From the NCBI GenBank assembly GCA_035260545.1, contig DATFUZ010000094.1:1-17653 (forward strand): a stretch of DNA of 17,653 bases, given 5' to 3'. Position numbers and translations under genes: made by a program. Shown here piece by piece: positions 8,135 to 15,881 of this stretch. The notes under the pieces were generated by a model. The model saw nothing but the letters and a program-made list of their open reading frames with translations, had not been told where the DNA came from and searched no databases. Numbering within the stretch: the stretch's first letter is position 1; each line of letters opens with the position of its first letter. This stretch comes from DATDDB01 sp035260545. GTDB lineage: Bacteria; Pseudomonadota; Gammaproteobacteria; Burkholderiales; Gallionellaceae.

Positions 8135-9337
8135 TCAGCCTCCCGTGACTGTAACCCGCCCGAAGCGGCGCTTGCCCACCTGCGCCACCACCACCGCACC
8201 TGCCTTGATCTGCAGATGCTTGTCGCTTACCTTCTCCCCGTCCAGCTTGACCCCGCCCTGCTCTATCATACGCATCGCCTCAGAGGTGCTGGGCACCAGA
8301 CCCGCCTGCTTGAGGAACTGCGCCACGCCGATCTGGCCGCCGGCGGCGGCGACGGCGATCTCCGGCATATCCTCGGGCAGCACACCCTGCTTGAAACGCG
8401 CTTCGAATTCGGCCAGCGCATCTTCCGCTGCCTTGCGCGAATGGAAGCGCGCGACCATTTCCTGCGCCAGCAGCACCTTGATGTCGCGCGGATTGCGGCC
8501 CTGCTGTACTTCCTCGCGCCACGTGTTGATCGTGGTCATAGGCTGCGACGACAGCAGCTCCAGATAGCGCCACATCAATTCGTCGGATGCCGACATCAGC
8601 TTGCCGAACATGTCCTGCGGCGCGTCGGTGATGCCGACGTAGTTGCCCAGCGACTTGGACATCTTGTTCACCCCGTCCAGGCCTTCCAGCAGCGGCATGG
8701 TGAGTATGCACTGCGCGGGCTGGCCATAGTGCTTCTGCAGTTCGCGCCCCATCAGCAGGTTGAACTTCTGGTCGGTGCCGCCCAGTTCCATATCGGCCTT
8801 GAGCGCGACGGAGTCATAGCCCTGCACCAGCGGGTACATGAATTCGTGGATGGCGATGGGCTGCTGGCTCCGGTAGCGCTTGCCGAAATCGTCGCGTTCC
8901 AGCATGCGCGCCACGGTCGAAGTCGCCGCCAGGCGTATCATGTCCGCCGCGCCGAACTTGTCCATCCAGGTGGAATTGAACACGATCTCGGTCTTATCCG
9001 GGTCCAGCACCTTGAACACCTGGTCGCGATAGCTCTGGGCGTTCTCCAGCACCTGCTCGCGCGACAGCGGCGGGCGGGTGGCGTTCTTGCCGGTGGGGTC
9101 GCCTATCATGCCGGTGAAGTCGCCGATCAGGAACAGGGCGTGATGACCCAGATCCTGCAACTGGCGCATCTTGTTGAGCAGCACGGTGTGGCCCAGGTGC
9201 AGGTCGGGCGCCGTGGGATCGAAGCCCGCCTTGATGCGCAACGGACGCCCGAGGTCCAGTTTCTGCTTCAGTTCCGTTTCAAGCAGCAATTCGTCGCAAC
9301 CGCGCTTGATGATTTCCAGTGTTTCTTCGTGTGCCAT
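8135..9337 (-). CDS. tyrS: Tyrosyl-tRNA synthetase
   Basis: Class Ic aminoacyl-tRNA synthetase that charges tRNA-Tyr. The 400-residue length and sequence fit the shorter TyrZ-like subclass common in proteobacteria. The ATP-binding signature HLGH lies at 47-50 after GFDPTAPDL, and KMSKS is at 225-229. Tyrosine-pocket segments such as MYPLVQGYDSVALKADMELG are present. The last 60 or so residues form an S4 RNA-binding domain (EAMRMIEQGGVKLDGEKV). The ATG at 9337 is the earliest start in the frame; the upstream AGAG is a weak ribosome binding site. I could not identify a convincing promoter for it in the 125-base divergent gap shared with the M23 peptidase gene. Confidence 0.97.
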   Translation of the reverse strand: MAHEETLEIIKRGCDELLLETELKQKLDLGRPLRIKAGFDPTAPDLHLGHTVLLNKMRQLQDLGHHALFLIGDFTGMIGDPTGKNATRPPLSREQVLENAQSYRDQVFKVLDPDKTEIVFNSTWMDKFGAADMIRLAATSTVARMLERDDFGKRYRSQQPIAIHEFMYPLVQGYDSVALKADMELGGTDQKFNLLMGRELQKHYGQPAQCILTMPLLEGLDGVNKMSKSLGNYVGITDAPQDMFGKLMSASDELMWRYLELLSSQPMTTINTWREEVQQGRNPRDIKVLLAQEMVARFHSRKAAEDALAEFEARFKQGVLPEDMPEIAVAAAGGQIGVAQFLKQAGLVPSTSEAMRMIEQGGVKLDGEKVSDKHLQIKAGAVVVAQVGKRRFGRVTVTGG

Positions 9338-9399
9338 ATCTCTAATGCATCGGGTAAGACGCGCGTTTATCGCCGCGCTTCAAGGACATGCCGCTTTCT

Positions 9400-9437
9400 G
9401 GTAAAGTGTGCTTCCTTGCGCTCGGTGTACTCAACTC
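9400..9437 (+). promoter_or_regulatory. Weak candidate promoter of the M23 peptidase gene
   Basis: Within 9380-9408, TTCAAG (3 of 6) is followed after 17 bases by TAAAGT (4 of 6), preceded by TGG as in extended -10 promoters. The leader downstream of it covers the span given here and ends at the AGGAGG before the ATG at 9463. Both hexamers are poor, so this is tentative. Confidence 0.25.
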
Positions 9438-9462
9438 CGGAACGTAAAGCCAGGAGGCCCGA

Positions 9463-10758
9463 ATGTTACCGCAAAAACCCGCTTCACGATCGCGCAAAAT
9501 CGCCCTGCGCGGGCTGATCATATGGTCCGCCCTGCCGTTGCTGGGGGTGGTGGCCGCGTTCGGCGTGATGCCGCAAACCATCATGGCAAGCGGGAAACCG
9601 CGGATTCTGGTGCAATCCGTCAGCCTGCCGTCCAGCCTCCCCGAGGGCGGCGCCTCGACCTTCTGGCGCTACGACGAGGTGCGCCGAGGTGATTCGGCCG
9701 CGGCGCTGCTGCGCCGGCTGGATGTCGCCGACTCCGCGGCGGAACACTATTTGCGCCGTGGCCGGGCGGCGGCTGCATTCCGGAGGCTCACGCCCGGCCT
9801 TGCGGTGGATGCGGAGACCGCGGCGGACGGCAGCCTGCTTCTCCTGCGCTGCGCGCAAAAGGGCGGCGGCCAATTGCAGATTGCGCGGATCGGCAGCGGC
9901 TTTGCCATCCAGTCCCTGACGCCCAGGCCAGAGCAGCGGATCGTCATGCGCACCGGCGAGATCAGAACCTCGCTGTTCGAGGCCACCGACGCGGCCGGCC
10001 TGCCCGAATCCACCGCCAACCAGTTGACCGACATCTTCGGCAGCGACATCGATTTCCACCACGACCTGGCCCCGGGCGACCGCTTTTCCGTGGTCTACGA
10101 AATGGCCTACAGCAACGACGAGCCGGTGCGGGCCGGCCGCATCCTCGCCGCGGAATTCATCAACCACGGCAGGATGTACCGCGCGCTGTATTACCGCAAC
10201 GGCGACAGCGGGAACTATTATTCGCCCGAGGGCAACAGCATGCGCCGCACTTTCCTGCGCTCGCCGGTGACCTTCACGCGTATCAGCTCGGGCTACAGCG
10301 CCGCGCGCTTTCACCCCATCCTGCACAGGTGGAAGGCGCACCGGGGAATCGACTTTGCCGCGCCCATGGGCACCGGCGTCGAGGCCACGGCAGACGGCAC
10401 GGTGGCCTTCGCCGGGGTGGAGCGGGGCTATGGCAATGTGGTGATCCTCAAGCACAAGGGCAGCTTCTCCACCCTGTACGCGCACCTGTCGCGCTTCGCG
10501 CGCGGCCTGCACCGGGGCGAGCACGTCAGCCAGGGTGAAGTGATTGCCTACGTCGGAATGACGGGCTGGGCCACCGGCCCCCACCTGCACTACGAATTCC
10601 GCGTGAACGGCACGCCGCGCAACCCGGCAAAGGTGCCCTTGCCGGACGACAGCCTGCCGATCAGCAACGCGCAGCGGCAAGCCTTTCTGGACGGGACGCA
10701 GGACCTCAGTGCGCGCCTGCGCCTCCTGCACAACATCATCCTGGCGCAGACCGATTGA
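9463..10758 (+). CDS. M23-family peptidoglycan DD-metallopeptidase
   Basis: Cell-wall hydrolase of the MepM/LytM type, expected to cut peptide cross-links in the periplasm. The 431-residue product has a basic N-terminus and one hydrophobic segment (about 17-35), so it is a membrane-anchored or secreted protein. Residues 66-150 resemble the OapA/LysM-like region, followed by a second domain to about 265 (as in Csd3/MepM proteins). The C-terminal M23 domain has the zinc site HRGID (H293, D297), YAH (H341) and HLHYE (H374, H376), so it should be active. AGGAGG lies 5 bases before the ATG at 9463. Upstream is the divergent tyrS; downstream is anmK, and both fit peptidoglycan turnover. Confidence 0.94.
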   Translation: MLPQKPASRSRKIALRGLIIWSALPLLGVVAAFGVMPQTIMASGKPRILVQSVSLPSSLPEGGASTFWRYDEVRRGDSAAALLRRLDVADSAAEHYLRRGRAAAAFRRLTPGLAVDAETAADGSLLLLRCAQKGGGQLQIARIGSGFAIQSLTPRPEQRIVMRTGEIRTSLFEATDAAGLPESTANQLTDIFGSDIDFHHDLAPGDRFSVVYEMAYSNDEPVRAGRILAAEFINHGRMYRALYYRNGDSGNYYSPEGNSMRRTFLRSPVTFTRISSGYSAARFHPILHRWKAHRGIDFAAPMGTGVEATADGTVAFAGVERGYGNVVILKHKGSFSTLYAHLSRFARGLHRGEHVSQGEVIAYVGMTGWATGPHLHYEFRVNGTPRNPAKVPLPDDSLPISNAQRQAFLDGTQDLSARLRLLHNIILAQTD

Positions 10759-10804
10759 CTGCGTCTCGCAGCGGCCCTCCGCGGCGCGATCCGGCCTCCT
10801 TGCG

Positions 10805-10819
10805 CCATGCCCGGCATGG
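10805..10819 (+). repeat. Short inverted repeat between the M23 gene and anmK
   Basis: CCATGC and GCATGG form a 6-bp stem around CCG, 46 bases after the M23 stop codon. No T-run follows, so it is a weak terminator candidate at best. Confidence 0.35.
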
Positions 10820-10846
10820 TTCGGCCATTAGCGTGTACACTTCGGT

Positions 10847-10884
10847 GCCTGCGTTTCGGGTGTATCCCGCGCAGGCGCGCCTGC
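10847..10884 (+). promoter_or_regulatory. Structured leader of anmK with competing stems
   Basis: GCCTGCG (10847-10853) pairs with CGCAGGC (10870-10876), and CGGG/CCCG inside extends the stem around UGUAU. The same GCAGGC also begins the 14-base palindrome GCAGGCGCGCCTGC (10871-10884), so it can pair instead with the GCCTGC that ends 1 base before the anmK ATG. The two foldings exclude each other. No other ribosome binding site is evident, so the structure may affect translation. The role is inferred. Confidence 0.4.
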
Positions 10885-10885
10885 A

Positions 10886-12022
10886 ATGATTTCCGCCCCC
10901 ATGCAAAGACATAAGACAGACCTCTACATCGGCATCATGTCCGGCACCAGCCTGGACGGCATAGACGCGGCGCTGGTGGCGTTCACCGACGGCACCCCCG
11001 AGATGCGCGCCACCCATTACCGGCCCTACGGCGCGGCGCTGAAGGAAGCCCTGCTTGCCCTGCACCAGCCCACCCATGACGAGTTGCACCAGGCGCTGCT
11101 GCTCGGCAACGCGCTGGCGCGCGAATATGCCGTGGCAGTGGCGGCGCTGCTGGAAACCGCAGGTGTGGCGGCGGCGGACATCGCCGCGGTCGGCTGCCAT
11201 GGCCAGACCCTGCGCCACCGGCCGGAGCACGGCTATTCGCTGCAGATCGGCAACCATGCGCTGCTCGCGGAGCTGAGCGGCATCGCCGTGGTCGGCGATT
11301 TCCGCAGCGCCGACATTGCCGCAGGCGGCCATGGCGCGCCGCTGGTACCGGCCTTTCACGACATGACGCTGCGCGATTCGGCGCGCCACCGCGTGATCGT
11401 CAACGTCGGCGGCATCGCCAACCTCACCAGCCTGCCGCCGGATGCGCCCACCTCGGGCTTCGATTGCGGCCCTGGCAATATGCTGATGGATGCCTGGGTG
11501 GCGGCGCACCGCAGCCAGCCCTACGACCACGACGGCGCGTGGGCGGCGAGCGGGCGCGTGATTCCCGCCCTGCTGGAGGCGATGCTGGCGGAACCCTATT
11601 TCGCCGCCGCACCGCCCAAGAGCTGCGGGCGTGACCTGTTCAACTGGGACTGGCTGCGCCGGCATCTGCCGGGTGATGAAGCGCCGGTCGACGTGCAGGC
11701 CACGCTGCTGGCGCTCACCGCGGCAGGCATCGGCGGCGCCATCACGCGCTTCTGCCCCGGTGCGGAGGAAATCTACCTGTGCGGCGGCGGCGCGCACAAT
11801 ACCGCGTTGCGCCGCAAGCTGGCCGAGGCGCTGCCCGGCTGCCGCATTGCGCTCACCGACGCCCTGGGGGTGGACGCCGACTGGATGGAGGCCATCGCCT
11901 TCGCCTGGCTGGCGCGGCAAGCCTTGCACGGCGAGTCCGCCAACCTGCCGCGCGTCACCGGCGCCCGGCACCCGTGTATACTGGGCGCGATTCATCCGGC
12001 GCCGCCCGTTGGCGGCCGCTAG
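10886..12022 (+). CDS. anmK: Anhydro-N-acetylmuramic acid kinase
   Basis: Phosphorylates and opens 1,6-anhydro-MurNAc to MurNAc-6-phosphate in cell-wall recycling, in the cytoplasm. The 378-residue product fits the family (about 370). Near the N-terminus is the ATP-binding GIMSGTSLDGID (16-27). Further on are GCHGQTLRHRP (103-113), GDFRSADIAAGGHGAPLVP (137-155), NVGGIANLT (173-181) and the catalytic FDCGPGNMLMD (192-202). Near the C-terminus CGGGAHN is present. The ATG at 10886 is taken; another in-frame ATG at 10901 would also leave the domain whole, and neither has a clear Shine-Dalgarno site. It follows the M23 endopeptidase by 127 bases and precedes the CapA gene by 30 bases. Confidence 0.95.
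   Translation: MISAPMQRHKTDLYIGIMSGTSLDGIDAALVAFTDGTPEMRATHYRPYGAALKEALLALHQPTHDELHQALLLGNALAREYAVAVAALLETAGVAAADIAAVGCHGQTLRHRPEHGYSLQIGNHALLAELSGIAVVGDFRSADIAAGGHGAPLVPAFHDMTLRDSARHRVIVNVGGIANLTSLPPDAPTSGFDCGPGNMLMDAWVAAHRSQPYDHDGAWAASGRVIPALLEAMLAEPYFAAAPPKSCGRDLFNWDWLRRHLPGDEAPVDVQATLLALTAAGIGGAITRFCPGAEEIYLCGGGAHNTALRRKLAEALPGCRIALTDALGVDADWMEAIAFAWLARQALHGESANLPRVTGARHPCILGAIHPAPPVGGR
12001..12016 (+). repeat. Hairpin at the 3' end of anmK
   Basis: GCCGCC and GGCGGC form a 6-bp GC-only stem around CGTT inside the last codons of anmK. It is not followed by a T-run and probably does not stop transcription. It lies 36 bases before the CapA start codon. Confidence 0.3.
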
Positions 12023-12052
12023 GTTACCTGTCCTCAACCCAACCCTATATTT

Positions 12053-13132
12053 ATGAAAAATATCTGTTCGCTACTTGCCGCCGCCTCGCTGCTGGCGGCG
12101 ATGCCCATGGCCCTTGCGGGGCAGCCTGCTTCCGCCCCGGCCGCCGCAGCCCCGGCAACGCCGTCCGGCGACCTCATCGTCAGTGCAGTCGGCGACATCA
12201 TGCTCGACGCCTCGGCAGGGCCCATCATCAAGGGCATGGGCTATGACTACCCGTTCGCCAAGGTGCGCAAGTTCTTCGACGGGTCGCAGGTGATCTTCGG
12301 CAACCTGGAAGGTCCGCTGACCGACCGCGGCACCGCGGTGGCGGACAAGAAATTCACCTTCCGCTCGCCGCCCGACAAGGTCAGCATCGCGCTCAAGAAT
12401 GCGGGCTTCACCGTGGTTTCACTGGCCAACAACCACATGCTGGATTACGGCCCGGACGGCCTGGCCCAGACCATAGAAGCGCTGGACAAGGTCGGCATCA
12501 AGCACGCGGGAGCGGGCGCTGACCTCGCCGCAGCGCGGCGGCCGGCCATCCTGGAGGCCGCGGGCAGGAAAATCGCCGTCCTGGCGTATTCCATCACCTA
12601 TCCCGAGAGTTACTATGCCGGCCCGGGCAAGCCCGGCACGGCCTTTGCCTACGAAGAACAGGTGCGCGCGGACGTGACCGCCGCGCGCAAGCAGGCGGAC
12701 ATCGTGCTGGTGTCGTTCCACTGGGGGCAGGAAGGCAAGACGGAACTGCGCGACTACCAGAAATCGATCGGCCACATGGCGATCGATTGCGGCGCGGATG
12801 CTGTCATCGGCAGCCACCCCCACATTCTGCAGGGCATCGAGCGCTACAAGAACGGGGTAATCCTCTACAGCATGGGCAACTTCACCTTCGGCTCCTACAG
12901 CAGCCATTCGACGCGCAGCGCCGTGGCCACGCTGCGCTTCCACAACGGCCGCCTGGTTCAGGTAAGGATGTATCCCATCAACGTGAACAACTTCGAGGTG
13001 GCGTTCCAGCCCAAGCCACTGCAGGGTAAGGAAGCCGATGCGGTGATCGAGGGACTGGCGAAGCTTTCTGCCGAGCGCCACACGGTGATGCGCGATGAAA
13101 ATGGCGTGGGCGTTGTAGATATACAACAATAA
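12053..13132 (+). CDS. CapA/PgsA-family secreted metallophosphatase-like protein
   Basis: Member of the CapA (poly-gamma-glutamate synthesis) family, 359 residues. The start MKNICSLLAAASLLAAMPMALA is a signal peptide, followed by an Ala/Pro-rich linker to about residue 38. Family motifs are complete: SAVGDIMLD, FGNLEGPLTD, SLANNHMLDYG, SFHWGQE, GSHPHILQGIE and YSMGNFTFG. The fold is related to calcineurin-like phosphatases, and the D/N/H residues of these motifs should bind metal. CapA is linked to poly-gamma-glutamate capsule in Bacillus, but no capB or capC is near, so capsule synthesis should not be assumed. The ATG at 12053 lacks any Shine-Dalgarno match upstream (CCAACCCTATATTT). It probably shares a transcript with anmK and ends before a strong terminator. 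Confidence 0.9.
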   Translation: MKNICSLLAAASLLAAMPMALAGQPASAPAAAAPATPSGDLIVSAVGDIMLDASAGPIIKGMGYDYPFAKVRKFFDGSQVIFGNLEGPLTDRGTAVADKKFTFRSPPDKVSIALKNAGFTVVSLANNHMLDYGPDGLAQTIEALDKVGIKHAGAGADLAAARRPAILEAAGRKIAVLAYSITYPESYYAGPGKPGTAFAYEEQVRADVTAARKQADIVLVSFHWGQEGKTELRDYQKSIGHMAIDCGADAVIGSHPHILQGIERYKNGVILYSMGNFTFGSYSSHSTRSAVATLRFHNGRLVQVRMYPINVNNFEVAFQPKPLQGKEADAVIEGLAKLSAERHTVMRDENGVGVVDIQQ

Positions 13133-13165
13133 GCGGCGACTGGTGGCGCCGAATGCCGCCAACAA

Positions 13166-13194
13166 CAAACGGGGTGCTCAAGGCACCCCGTTTG
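13166..13194. terminator. Bidirectional intrinsic terminator between the CapA gene and erpA
   Basis: CAAACGGGGTGC (13166-13177) and GCACCCCGTTTG (13183-13194) pair perfectly over 12 bp around TCAAG. It lies 33 bases after the CapA stop and 21 bases after the erpA stop, between convergent genes. The outer bases give a short T-run on each strand (TTT on plus, GTTTGTTGTT on minus), so it can serve both units. Confidence 0.85.
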
Positions 13195-13215
13195 CATTCA
13201 GGCGTAGCCTCTTTC

Positions 13216-13572
13216 TTAAACCGAGAAGGAGGAGCCGCAGCCGCAGGTCGTGGTGGCGTTCGGATTCTTGATCACGAATTGCGAACCTTCCAGGCCCTCG
13301 GTGTAGTCGATTTCCGCGCCGGTCAGGTACTGCGCGCTCATCGGGTCGACCAGCAACTGGACGCCGTTCTTGTTCAGCACGGTGTCATCCTCGTTGACCA
13401 CCTCGTCAAAGGTGAAACCATACTGGAAGCCGGAGCAGCCACCGCCGGTAACGAATACCCGCAGTTTCAGCTCGTCATTGCCTTCCTCGTCAATCAGTTG
13501 CTTGACCTTCTGGGCCGCGCTGTCCGTGAAGACCAGCAAATCCGGTATCACTGCTTCGGTTACTGCGTTCAT
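13216..13572 (-). CDS. erpA: Iron-sulfur cluster insertion protein ErpA
   Basis: A-type Fe-S carrier that passes clusters to apoproteins. The 118-residue product shows the three conserved cysteines: one in TGGGCSGFQYGF and two in the C-terminal TTCGCGSSFSV. The extended N-terminus before the FTDSAAQKVKQLI segment and the wording of the C-terminal tail fit ErpA better than IscA or SufA. The ATG at 13572 has AAGGAG 8 bases upstream; an in-frame TTG two codons earlier is not needed. It is the last gene of the argC-DUF6776-bactofilin-erpA set, 57 bases after the bactofilin stop, and is followed by the bidirectional terminator. Confidence 0.94.
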   Translation of the reverse strand: MNAVTEAVIPDLLVFTDSAAQKVKQLIDEEGNDELKLRVFVTGGGCSGFQYGFTFDEVVNEDDTVLNKNGVQLLVDPMSAQYLTGAEIDYTEGLEGSQFVIKNPNATTTCGCGSSFSV

Positions 13573-13629
13573 AATCAAATCTCCTTGCGAATCGCCATAG
13601 ATGGCAGTTAAAACAGGCTGTTATGCTAA

Positions 13630-14040
13630 CTATTCGGTGCTACCCGTCTTAAGGGCCACCACCTTGTCGCTGCTCGTCTCCGCCTGGATGTGAGTCAGCT
13701 TGCCGCTGAGCAGCGCACCGAGATGGGTTTCCATGGTCCCATACTCCACATCTCCTGTGATTTTCGCTTTGCTCAAGAGTTCCAGATAATCTGTGGCACG
13801 CACCGGACCGTTCACCATGCCGTTGACCACAAGGTGGGTCACGTCGATCTCGCCGGTCACCTTGGCGTGCTCGCTCAACACCAGGGTGCTGGGCTGGCCA
13901 GGCTCGGCGATGATATTGCCGATGATCTCTCCGTCCACGCGCAGGCCGCCGGAAAAGCGGATGTTACCTTCTATCCGGGTTCCCGCGCCGATCAGGGTGT
14001 CAATTCGATTCTGCGGTTTGCTGTGCTGTTTGGTAAACAT
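13630..14040 (-). CDS. Bactofilin (polymer-forming cytoskeletal protein)
   Basis: Bactofilins assemble without nucleotide into filaments through a right-handed beta-helix and help localise envelope enzymes. The 136-residue product has a short polar N-terminus, then the typical core: IDTLIGAGTRIEGNIRFSGG, LRVDGEIIGNI, LVLSEHAKVTGEIDV, LVVNGMVNGPV and LELLSKAKITGDVEY, followed by a flexible tail. The repeats of glycine and valine/isoleucine at about 17-residue spacing are those of the beta-helix. The ATG at 14040 has AAGGAA about 6 bases upstream. It starts 16 bases after the DUF6776 stop codon. Bactofilins are often linked to M23 peptidases, and one lies on the other strand 3 kb away, but a functional link is inference. 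Confidence 0.93.
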   Translation of the reverse strand: MFTKQHSKPQNRIDTLIGAGTRIEGNIRFSGGLRVDGEIIGNIIAEPGQPSTLVLSEHAKVTGEIDVTHLVVNGMVNGPVRATDYLELLSKAKITGDVEYGTMETHLGALLSGKLTHIQAETSSDKVVALKTGSTE

Positions 14041-14056
14041 AAAATTTCCTTACGTT

Positions 14057-14803
14057 TCAGGACAATGTCGCATCCTGCTTGACTTTGGGCTCATCCGAGC
14101 CGTGCTCGTAGACCCGCACCTGCACACTGTCGAACGACATCCCCGCAGGCAGTCTGAAGGAGCGCTCCACGCGTTGATAATACTTGAAATTCAGCCCGTA
14201 TGCATCCACTTCCGGGGATTTCGGGCCCGGCACCACAACCACGGACTTCTGGCTGCCCTGCATTCCGGTCACCACGAATTGCACGCGGCCGACGAATTCC
14301 TTGGGCCGCTGCCCCCCCTGCACCAGCAGCAGGCTGCAGTGGTATTCGCCCGGCAGCGAATCCTGGGTCACCTTGAGGCGCTGGATGGTGAGCTTGTCGA
14401 CATGAACGCCGGATTCGGTCATGTTCTTGTAGAACTCGAGGTCCTCGTCCAGGTGCGCCTTCTCGTCGTTCAGGCTCTTGAGCTGCTGCGCCAGCTCCGA
14501 ATTGGCCGCCAGCTCGATCTGGATCTGCCGGCCCACCTCCACCAGCTGGCTGTTCAGCTTCGCGTTGTCGTCCCGCAAGGTGGACACCTGCTGTCTCAGG
14601 CTGCTCAGTTCGTCCTCGGTCCTGGCGTGATGGCCGCTCGCGAACTCCAGGCCGGTGGTGTAGGCCCACCACAGCAGCCAGCCCAGCAGCAGCACGGCGG
14701 GCACGCCCACGCCCCAGCGCACGTACCAGGGGCGCTGCGGACGCACCGCGAGTTGCGGCGCGGCGATGCTGAATTTTCTCTTGAGCAGGCGTAGCTTCTT
14801 CAT
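14057..14803 (-). CDS. DUF6776-family membrane protein with coiled coil
   Basis: Protein of 248 residues and unknown function that I recognise as the DUF6776 type found beside argC and bactofilin in betaproteobacteria. A basic N-terminal tail (MKKLRLLKRKF) leads to one membrane segment (about 30-50, GVPAVLLLGWLLWWAY). A coiled coil rich in leucine, glutamine and glutamate follows at about 60-130. The C-terminal domain (about 135-248) has beta-rich sequence such as LLLVQGGQRPKEFVGRVQFV. The topology suggests a cytoplasmic tail with the rest in the periplasm. Its ATG overlaps the argC stop codon by four bases (ATGA), so translation is likely coupled to argC. Confidence 0.85.
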   Translation of the reverse strand: MKKLRLLKRKFSIAAPQLAVRPQRPWYVRWGVGVPAVLLLGWLLWWAYTTGLEFASGHHARTEDELSSLRQQVSTLRDDNAKLNSQLVEVGRQIQIELAANSELAQQLKSLNDEKAHLDEDLEFYKNMTESGVHVDKLTIQRLKVTQDSLPGEYHCSLLLVQGGQRPKEFVGRVQFVVTGMQGSQKSVVVVPGPKSPEVDAYGLNFKYYQRVERSFRLPAGMSFDSVQVRVYEHGSDEPKVKQDATLS

Positions 14804-15828
14804 GGCAGTAATGGCACGATTTCCAGCGCCGTGCTTTCGGGCAGGCCGAACATGATATTCATGTTCTGCACGGCCTGTCCGGCGGCGCCCTTCATCAGGT
14901 TATCGATCACCGACAACACCACCACGGTGTCGCCGCCTTGCGGCCGGTGCAGGGCAATGCGGCAGGTGTTCGCACCGCGCACCGAACGCGTGTCCGGATG
15001 GCTGCCGGCAGGCAGCACATCGACAAAATTTTCCCGGGCATAGCGCTGTTCGAACAGCGCCTGCACGTCGGCGTCCTTCTTCAGCCGTGCATAGAGCGTG
15101 GCGTGCATGCCGCGTATCATCGGAGTGAGGTGGGGCACAAAGGTCAGCCCCACCGCATGCCCGGCAACCTCGGCCAGCCCCTGCCTGATCTCGGGCAGGT
15201 GGCGATGACCCGGCACGCCGTAGGCCTTGAAGTTATCGCCAGCCTCGGCGAACAGATAACCCAGCTCCAGCTTGCGCCCGGCGCCGGAGACGCCGGATTT
15301 GGCGTCGGCGATCAGTTGGGCGTCATCCACCAGCCCTGACTCGATCAGGGGAATGAAGCCAAGCTGCACTGCCGTCGGATAGCACCCGGGGTTAGCCACC
15401 AGGCGCGCATTGCGGATCTGCTCGCGATTGACCTCGGGCAGGCCGTACACCGCCTCGGCCACCAGAGCGGGGCTGGCGTGGGCCATGCCGTACCATTTTT
15501 CCCATTCGGCGACGTCCTTGATGCGGAAATCGGCGGCCAGATCGATCACCCGCACGCCCGCGTCCAGCAGGGCTTGCGCCTGCTGCATGGCGATTCCGTT
15601 GGGGGTGGCGAAGAACACCAGGTCGCAGGCGCCGAGATCGGCCTGGTCCGGATGGACGAACGCCAGGTCGACATGGCCGCGCAGGCTGGGAAACATCTGG
15701 CCGACGGCCGTGCCCGCCTCGGCGCGCGACGTGATGGCGGTCAATTGTACCTCGGGATGCCGGGCCAGCAGGCGCAGCAATTCGACGCCCGTGTAGCCTG
15801 TTCCGCCCACTATGCCTACTTTAATCAA
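14800..15828 (-). CDS. argC: N-acetyl-gamma-glutamyl-phosphate reductase
   Basis: Third step of arginine synthesis: NADPH reduction of N-acetylglutamyl phosphate to the semialdehyde. The 342-residue product is the standard length. The nucleotide-binding GIVGGTGYTGVELLRLL opens the protein, the catalytic cysteine is in NPGCYPTA, and GVSGAGRKLE, PGHRHLPEI and TFVPHLTPMIRGM follow. The start is a TTG at 15828 (TTG ATT AAA GTA): the protein begins MIKVGIVGGTGYTG as in relatives, GGAG lies 7 bases upstream, and no in-frame ATG fits. A possible -10 box TATCAT lies at 15863-15868 on the minus strand, without a good -35. It heads the argC-DUF6776-bactofilin-erpA operon and is cut off from rpsI by a strong terminator. 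Confidence 0.96.
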   Translation of the reverse strand: MIKVGIVGGTGYTGVELLRLLARHPEVQLTAITSRAEAGTAVGQMFPSLRGHVDLAFVHPDQADLGACDLVFFATPNGIAMQQAQALLDAGVRVIDLAADFRIKDVAEWEKWYGMAHASPALVAEAVYGLPEVNREQIRNARLVANPGCYPTAVQLGFIPLIESGLVDDAQLIADAKSGVSGAGRKLELGYLFAEAGDNFKAYGVPGHRHLPEIRQGLAEVAGHAVGLTFVPHLTPMIRGMHATLYARLKKDADVQALFEQRYARENFVDVLPAGSHPDTRSVRGANTCRIALHRPQGGDTVVVLSVIDNLMKGAAGQAVQNMNIMFGLPESTALEIVPLLP

Positions 15829-15881
15829 TCGCTTGCTCCAATTACAGGTCTTTCGACCGCTAATGATACAACAACGCCAAA

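Noticed and set aside
8129..9517. 462-codon plus-strand frame opposite tyrS and overlapping the M23 gene start
   Set aside because: It is antisense to a complete tyrosyl-tRNA synthetase and has no own features.
9484..12037. Long minus-strand frames opposite the M23 gene and anmK
   Set aside because: Both are shadows of plus-strand genes with complete active-site motifs.
12053..13132. A capsule (poly-gamma-glutamate) synthesis locus
   Set aside because: Only a CapA-type protein is present; the ligase and membrane partners are absent from the window.
13216..13572. Calling the A-type Fe-S protein IscA
   Set aside because: No iscS, iscU or hscBA genes are near, and the N-terminal extension and tail fit ErpA better.
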